DNA of 64,000 nucleotides from contig CALNVZ010003425.1 in NCBI GenBank assembly GCA_940671915.1, forward strand, positions 36,354,478-36,418,477, given 5' to 3'. How positions within the stretch are numbered: position 1 is the stretch's first letter; every line of letters starts with the position of its first letter. The notes under the pieces are model-generated. The model did no database searches and was not told where the DNA came from. It saw only the letters and a program-made list of their open reading frames with translations. This document shows positions 58,079-64,000 of this stretch, in pieces. Position numbers and translations under genes: made by a program. This stretch comes from Paracentrotus lividus (Eukaryota > Echinodermata > Echinoidea > Camarodonta > Echinidae).

Positions 58079-58258
58079 ATGTTATGTTGAAGTACTCAAT
58101 GCTGTCGACTCTAGTGACAAACTCTAGCCTGTAGATAGCCTCAGATGATCTGTCGAATAGAAGACCTTGGATGTCGCATTCTCCAAACACAGCATTAACA
58201 CAATATTGCCTTCGCTCGTCTTTGTTCATGCTGAACTGGATGCCGAATGGGATGGTTC
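58079..58258 (-). CDS. lipid-transfer-like gene, first visible exon (60 codons)
   Basis: Acceptor ATCTGTTACAG, donor GTGAGA. It reads TIPFGIQFSMNKDERRQYCV, then FGECDIQGLLFDRSSEAIYR, then LEFVTRVDSIEYFNIT. It begins with two bases of a split codon, so at least one more exon lies upstream, beyond the repeat block or the window edge. Same beta-rich style and sequon (NIT) as the following exons. Confidence 0.72.
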
Positions 58259-58720
58259 CTGTAACAGATATAATAGCTCTTAGTTCGTAATCGCCTGAGA
58301 GATATGTGAAATAGTACCAAAAACATTAGTGACATTATAGAACAATGTTGTTATTTATCATCATTACTGGGCCGTCACCAGCTTTTTTCAAGGGGAGGTG
58401 TGTTTCGGAGGATATGTCCATTTTTAGGGGGCGAAGCGACCAAGCTAGCCCGAGTGAGCCTAGCGAGTGAGCGGGTGGTGTCTCCTGGCCCCTCCCACAC
58501 CATAGAGATTTTCGCAATGAAAATGGTAATTCCTTTATGATGTAAACATGTGAGCGCAAAGCCTGAGAGGGACGCTTTCTGCATAGCGACTTGGAAGAAA
58601 AAGTATTTTGTTTATTGTTTTGTTTTTTGTTTGAGAGCGCAAAGCACAAGCCAAATTTTTTTCCTTGTAACGACATGAAGGCATTGTTTTTCACACATAT
58701 TGTACTTGTTAATGTATGTA

Positions 58721-59592
58721 CAGGGTGTATCAATAAAAACGGGACAGTTTTGAAAAGTCTGTCAAAATTTTGTTTCAAATTATGATCTCTATATTTTGAT
58801 GTTAATGGATGCTCTGAAGTCTTATCTTTCAAATGCCATTTAAAAAAATAAGTTTCGTTCATGCTTGAGCGCACACAGAACGTTTTTGTCGGGGGCCCCA
58901 AAAAAGGCTTGCGCACAAAGTGTAAGAAAATGAGAAAGACGATCATCAGACTTTTTCCTAATCAGCAGACTTAGTCTTAACCTTTTCATTATCTTTGCCA
59001 TAATTTTCGAATTATGCTTTCAAATTCATTTACAAAGCTATTTATTTACTTGAATTTTTTATTTTATTTATTTTTTTTTTCACATGTTAACATGTTATCT
59101 TTTAGCATTGAATATTCGTTCAAACTAAAAAAAAAAAATGTTGTCAACTCAAGAAAGGGGATTTGGTTGGATGGATGATTATTTGATTGATTGATTGATC
59201 GCTTTGTTAGTTCGTTTGTTTAATTGATTGATTGTTTGCTTGACTGATTTATTAATTGATCGATTGATTGAATGAACGATTGATAGATTGACCATTTTGA
59301 AATTCGAAAATAATGGCAAAGATAAAGAAAAGTTTTAGAGGAAGACTTCTGAATAAAAAGAAGTCTGATGATCATATTTGTCATTTTTTCCATTTTGTGC
59401 GCAAGCCGTTTTTGGAGTCCTTGACAAAAATGTTCTGTGTGTGCTCAAGCATGAACGAAACTCATTTTTTTAAATTGCATTTGAAAGATAAGACTTCAGA
59501 GCATCTATTGACATGAAAATATACACATCACAATTTGAAACAAAATTTTGACAGACTTTTCAAAACTGTCCAGTTTTTATTGATACGTACTG
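58721..59592. mobile_element. 872-bp foldback element, TA target
   Basis: TA at 58719-58720 and 59593-59594. Inverted arms of about 300 bases (for example TCAATAAAAACGGGACAG at the left, CTGTCCAGTTTTTATTGA at the right; TTCGTTCATGCTTGAGC against GCTCAAGCATGAACGAA) enclose a loop of about 280 bases that contains GATTGATTGATTGATC repeats. Tc1/mariner-type target. Non-coding. Confidence 0.82.
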
Positions 59593-59827
59593 TATATCCT
59601 TTCTGAATGTGATGATAAGTCTTTTTATGATATAAACATTCAAGCGTTTTTCGCAATAAAAATGGTAATTCCTTTTGTGATGTGAGAGCGAAGCCTGAGA
59701 GGAAAGCTTCCTGCATAGCGACTTGGAAGAAAAGCGCGAGCCGAAAATTTTGCCCTATATCGACATAAAGGCATATTGTATTTAACACATATTGTGCGCC
59801 TTCCTTCTTAATTAACAGATCTGTTAA

Positions 59828-60408
59828 AGGGGAATCCAACTCAAGGAGAGAATCAACCTTACAGGAAAGAGGAAAATGAGAGGAGCAATCTCAAAAAAGT
59901 TTCATCAAAATCGGTTATAAAATAAGAAAGTTATGGAAGTTTGAAAGGTCTAGTTGTTCCTTCTATGGGGATCCTCAAATTGGCATCATCGGCTTCAAAA
60001 TGGTCGATCTTATGGACAACTCTCCATTCGTTTTGTACACAAATTTTCAGATTTTCCCCATTTTCTTCCGAAATATGTCTTCTTTACTTCTGAGCTTAAA
60101 ATATGTCATGGGAAAATATTTTTCACCCAACATATGTTGAGCTCAGACGGTGGTAAGATATATTTTGAAAGAAAATGGGAAAAACCTGAAAATTTGTGTA
60201 CAAAACGAATGGAGAGTTGTCCATGAGATTGGCCATTTTGAAGCCGATGATGCCAATTTGAGGATCCCCATAGAAGGAACAACTAGACTTTTCAAACTTC
60301 CATAACTTTCTTATTTTATAACCCATTTTGATGAAACTTTTTTTAGATTGCTCCTCTCATTTTCCTTTTTCCTATAAGGTTGACTCTCTCCTTGGGTTGG
60401 ATTCCCCT
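59828..60408. mobile_element. 581-bp near-perfect palindrome between TTAA duplications
   Basis: TTAA at 59824-59827 and 60409-60412. The arms run nearly the full length, from AGGGGAATCCAAC and AGGATTCCCCT-type ends to a centre near 60115-60125. Examples: CTATGGGGATCCTCAAATTG against CAATTTGAGGATCCCCATAG, and ATGGACAACTCTCCATTCG against CGAATGGAGAGTTGTCCAT. Essentially no loop. The open frames here are mirror-image shadows of each other. Confidence 0.88.
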
Positions 60409-61300
60409 TTAATTAATGGTCTAAAAAATGTCTGTACGGTATATCCTTTCTGAACGTGATGATAAGTCTTTTTATGATATAAACATCTGAGCGCAAAGCA
60501 CAAGTGGAAAGTTTTCTACATAATTAGAGACCTGGGAGGCATTTCATCAAAGAAATTGTCGGACGTTTTATCCGACAAATTTGCTCTAAGCAAATCAGAT
60601 GCAAGCATTTCAGAAGCTTATAACAGTTTGTCGGATGAAATGTCACACATGTCCTTTAATTAAATGCCCCCCCCCCCTGAAGTCAGAGTATTGTGTTTGA
60701 CCATTGTCATCTATTTGGTTTGCGAGCACGAATTGCGAGGCGGAAATTTTGCCTTATAACGACTTTCTTTTCTAATTACCCCACGAGCTGATAATCGTAG
60801 CCATTTAGCAAAATCGAAGCGCGAGCGAAATTAATTAATTAAATCCTATTAAAGAATGTTCTAGATATAAATGCTTGTAAGAAATAATCATTCCTTTTAT
60901 AAGCATACCAACACAAAGCGGGAACAAAAGCTTTCTACATAATTATAGCTATTCGAAGAAAGAATATTTTGTTTATTCATTGTGTTACTTTTGGTTGCGA
61001 GCACGAAGCGCGAGCCGCAAATTTTGCCATATAACAACATGAAGGCATTGTATTTTACATATATTTTGCCGCTAACTTAAAAAAAAAAATCCTTTAATAG
61101 GAACCGATAATCCCCGTCCTTTGATGAAATGTGAGCGCTAAGCGCGAGTGAAAATCACATTGATTAATATAGTCTATGAATTATAAATGTTTGTAATCCC
61201 TTTCTGAATATGATGATAATTTTGTTAACATACGAGCGCAAAGCGCGAGCTGAAAATTTTACATAGAGAACTGAAAGTAAAGTATTAATCATTTTAATCA

Positions 61301-61785
61301 TTGTCTTTTGTTTGTTTCATTTTTTAAAATTTACAGCGTAAACATTTTGTACATGCATGCCCAAAATTTTCTGTTATATTGACCTGAAAGCAGGGCAGTT
61401 AAAAATTATTTTGCAACTAACGGCTAAAGCATCTCCTGAAATTGATGATAATCTTCTGGTATAGAATTAGAAATCATAGGAGAGCACGCTTGGATTTTTT
61501 ATTTTTTTGTTGTTGAGACTACAATGTTTTTATTTGTAATTCTATCTAAAATGAAGGTGTTGTCATCCTTAGAAATAAAAAAAGGGCAAGAAAAATTATG
61601 TAATTTGGGAGAGTAGGCCTACGGGTCGGTTGCTGGGAAATGATTTCCAACGAAAGAGTGGGAAAGCAAAATACTAGAACTTAATACGCAATCACATTTC
61701 AAAACGAGTGGCACCGAGTAGTAACCCCTCCCCCTCCCAAACTCACCGCACCTGCTCCCTGGCGACGGCCATTATATACCTTATA

Positions 61786-61830
<45 letters not shown>

Positions 61831-62590
61831 TTTGGGGGGGGGGCTTTTCTTTCGCGCCCCTCTCTTTTTTTTTCTTTTTTTCTTTTGCGCTTCTTCTTTT
61901 TTGGGGGGTCTGAAGGGGGGTACGTTCGCACCCTCCGCACCCCCCTGGCAAGGGGCCTGTCATTACCATCTTGTCTGGTGTAAAATGGCATCAGAAATAG
62001 AAGGATTTGTTGAATAAGGATGTGGAAAGTGAACGGATGGTGCGCAATGTTCAGATTTAATCCAGGAAGTTACAGTTTGCAGTGTAAACCATTTTAAATA
62101 ATCATAGTGAGTACATTTAATCGGGTACAGCCCATGAAACAGAAGAAATGTTTGACTTGCATCAGTGTTCAGAAGCGAAGAGTAGCATTATATGTTAATA
62201 GCTAGTTTTCTTTGAACTTTAAGAAGAGAGGAATTTCACAGTGATTGTCCCCCGAAACGAACACCAAGTCAGAATGCAGGACATAAACTTTAAAACTTTG
62301 AAAAACAGACTCTAAAAAAACTTATTAATACACAAGGACTCAGTTTGATATCATTTATTCGAGCATAATGTCAATGTTTATCATTGTGACGTAGGATCCA
62401 ACCAATAAAAAAAAAACATTAAATGGCAAATGGCCATCACATTCACTTTCTTGAAAGAAAGGGAGATGTTAGAAATATGGTTTTTAGTTTAGATCTGATC
62501 CCAGTCACAACTCTTGTAATCGCCTGAGAGTACATGTATTTGAAATAGTAGGGCCTAATGAGAACATGAGTGAAGTTACAACTAAGCTCA
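61301..62590. other. stretch with no gene; TA microsatellite and T/G runs
   Basis: TATATATATATATATATATA at about 61783-61820 is followed by T- and G-runs, then CT-rich low complexity to 61960. A segment at 62509-62560 resembles 58280-58330 (shared TAATCGCCTGAGAG and GAAATAGTA). Confidence 0.55.
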
Positions 62591-62597
62591 ATATATA

Positions 62598-62960
62598 CAG
62601 TGGTGGCCAAAATTATTAGAACACCAAGTAAATTTAAATGATTTTAGTTGTTTTCATTCAGTTGACCATTTAAATACCTTTAAAATGCCTGGAATGTCTA
62701 CAAAAGTCATTATTATACTTTAAAAACTAAATAACATAGTCACGCGTTTGGAACCCCCAAATTGCCTTTTTTGTGTTATGCTACCAACTGTAAAATCTAA
62801 AAAATCTTTCCCATATCAGGATCAAAATGTCATAACGTTAAAAATATCAAGTCTCTCCCTACAAAAGTATACATTTTCTGAAAGGAAATTTCATGAGAAT
62901 GTCAAAAATGCCATTCACAATACGATAGGATGAAGTAGTAACATGTTTTGTGGGAGTTTT
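62598..62960 (+). mobile_element. one end of a Tc1/mariner-like element
   Basis: TA then CAGTGGTGGCCAAAATTATT and AGAACACC, the typical terminal sequence of a Tc1/mariner group. No matching opposite end was found before the window ends, and no transposase. The right limit is arbitrary. Confidence 0.5.
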
Positions 62961-64000
62961 TTGAATTATTTGTGAGGGGCCCCGAATGTTTAATTTAGAG
63001 CCCCCATTTAAGTCCTTTTTCCTTTGACCCTAACTCTTAACGTGCCGGCGGCGAACCCCTGGCGTGCCGGTGGTTTTAGCGCAAACGCCATTGATATCAA
63101 AACGTAACTGTTAGCCAATATATCAACAGCGATAACTCCGCACTGACTGATCGTATGAAAAAAAAGTTAATGAGTAAGTTGTAGAAAATTTCATCCTGCT
63201 TCTTATCAATATAATTTTGTTTTGTAAAATTTATCAAAAATACTTTTTTTCTGGGAAAGAAGAAACATGTGTTTTTACCGCAGAGTAAATAGTCTCCTGT
63301 ATCGACTTTCGGAGACCATGGTTTGCTAAAAAATAGTCATGAAATATTGTTCACTAAATGACGTTATAGCCTGGTTTATTACCTTTCCAAAAATACCAAA
63401 TTTGTAGCAAATGATGGTCTGGTTACAATTTTATAAGGAAAAGTCTAAAAGCTAGTCCATCCCCTCCAGAAAAGCATTTCTTACGAATATCGGGTTGTTA
63501 TTTTTTCTGTTTTTTCTCCATTGTTGGCTGTTTTGCAACCGCCATAGTTCAAGCCCAAGAAATCGATAATGCTAATCCACAGATTAGGCTTACCAACCGG
63601 ACGCGAGCAGAATGCAGACAGAAGTCTAAAGTTGTGGTATATTGCCGCTATCGATTTTTAAATTTTTTTTTTGAAGTTGTTGTTACTGTTCCTATTCAGA
63701 AATGAGTCAACTGCAATATTTATACCCTACGTTGTATGCAGCATTGCGCTGCAAATACTTGAAGTGTCTTGAACATTATCTAACTGATAAGTTTCATATC
63801 GCAGTTTGAGTACTAGTATTAGTTTCATTTACTCTTTACTCCTTAGTCTTGTTTTATATTTTTTTTCTATGTCTTCTCTCTCCCTCTCCTCTCTCTTTCT
63901 TTCGTGTCATGCAATTTGGAAATGAACGTGAAATGTCATGTACTGATCCCGATTTTTACTATCATTGAATACATAATCTATTATATGTAAGTACACAAAT
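62961..64000. other. right flank, nothing recognised
   Basis: GTGCCGGCGGCGAACCCCTG and GGCGTGCCGGTGG at about 63042-63073 form a short GC-rich tandem pair. No exon or repeat family identified. Confidence 0.45.

Larger units (their letters stand above)
58360..61300. repeat. repeat block with GAGCGCGAAGCGCGAGC words
   Basis: Related units carry ATAGCGACTTGGAAGAAAA, AGCGCAAAGCGCGAG and TGCCCTATATCGACAT (for example 58505-58700 and 59640-59800, then 60420-61260). The motif is the reverse complement of the word in the 38281-41815 block. Two foldback elements (58721-59592 and 59828-60408) are inserted in it. Confidence 0.65.

Noticed and set aside
59313..60326. Several 60-105-codon frames
   Set aside because: They lie in foldback arms, and the same peptides appear mirrored in both arms.
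61708..62017. Overlapping frames of 61-91 codons on both strands
   Set aside because: Pure low complexity from TA, T, G and CT runs.

Overview
This window is animal nuclear DNA: it is AT-rich, its genes are split into small exons with GT-AG borders, and it is full of transposon debris. The ARB2A/FAM172A orthologue, the lipid-transfer-protein-like gene, the LINE 3' tails of ATT repeats after an AGCGCTT motif, and short marine-type repeats suggest a marine invertebrate deuterostome, most likely an echinoderm. That is inference; no species marker is present. The assembly looks like lightly polished long-read sequence: there is a 748-base N gap (169-916), satellite monomers carry ragged indels, and two ARB2A exons hold several small frameshifts.

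Layout. Positions 1-13133 (+) hold ARB2A (FAM172A, Arb2 domain), seen as seven exon blocks from 1863 to the stop at 13131-13133; the 5' end is missing. Its last intron is about 5 kb and contains a roughly 153-bp satellite, a pair of 33-bp inverted repeats, a 73-bp palindrome and a degenerate array whose last unit forms the terminal splice acceptor. From 14 to 28.5 kb I see no complete gene, only foldback repeats, a tRNA-derived SINE, a decayed Tc1 element (25705-27474) and isolated coding-like pieces. From about 29.5 to 58.3 kb (-) lies a fragmented gene for a secreted, beta-rich, N-glycosylated protein that resembles the middle part of large lipid transfer proteins (apolipophorin/apoB-like). 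Eight minus-strand exons are visible; both ends of the gene are missing. Its introns are swollen by three LINEs (34.9-36.9, 46.9-50.4 and 50.8-55.2 kb), satellites and DNA elements. One similar-looking exon (29518-29637) lies on the opposite strand, and a Myb/SANT-like segment is at 29884-30167. From 58.3 to 64 kb there is a repeat-rich flank with two large foldback elements.

The most striking signals are in the repeats. At least six elements with inverted-repeat ends sit between TTAA duplications (11527, 32533, 32753, 55244, 56739 and 59828; one has lost its second end). They range from 73 to about 960 bp, and two are near-complete palindromes. One is inserted inside another and one abuts an exon of the lipid-transfer-like gene. 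A separate 2.1-kb element (52546-54683), nested in the 3' region of a LINE, has TTAT duplications, short terminal inverted repeats, and eight copies of a 13-15-base word (core TAATGTCCGTAA) on both strands, as expected of transposase-binding sites. I do not recognise its family, and it is my best candidate for something undescribed.
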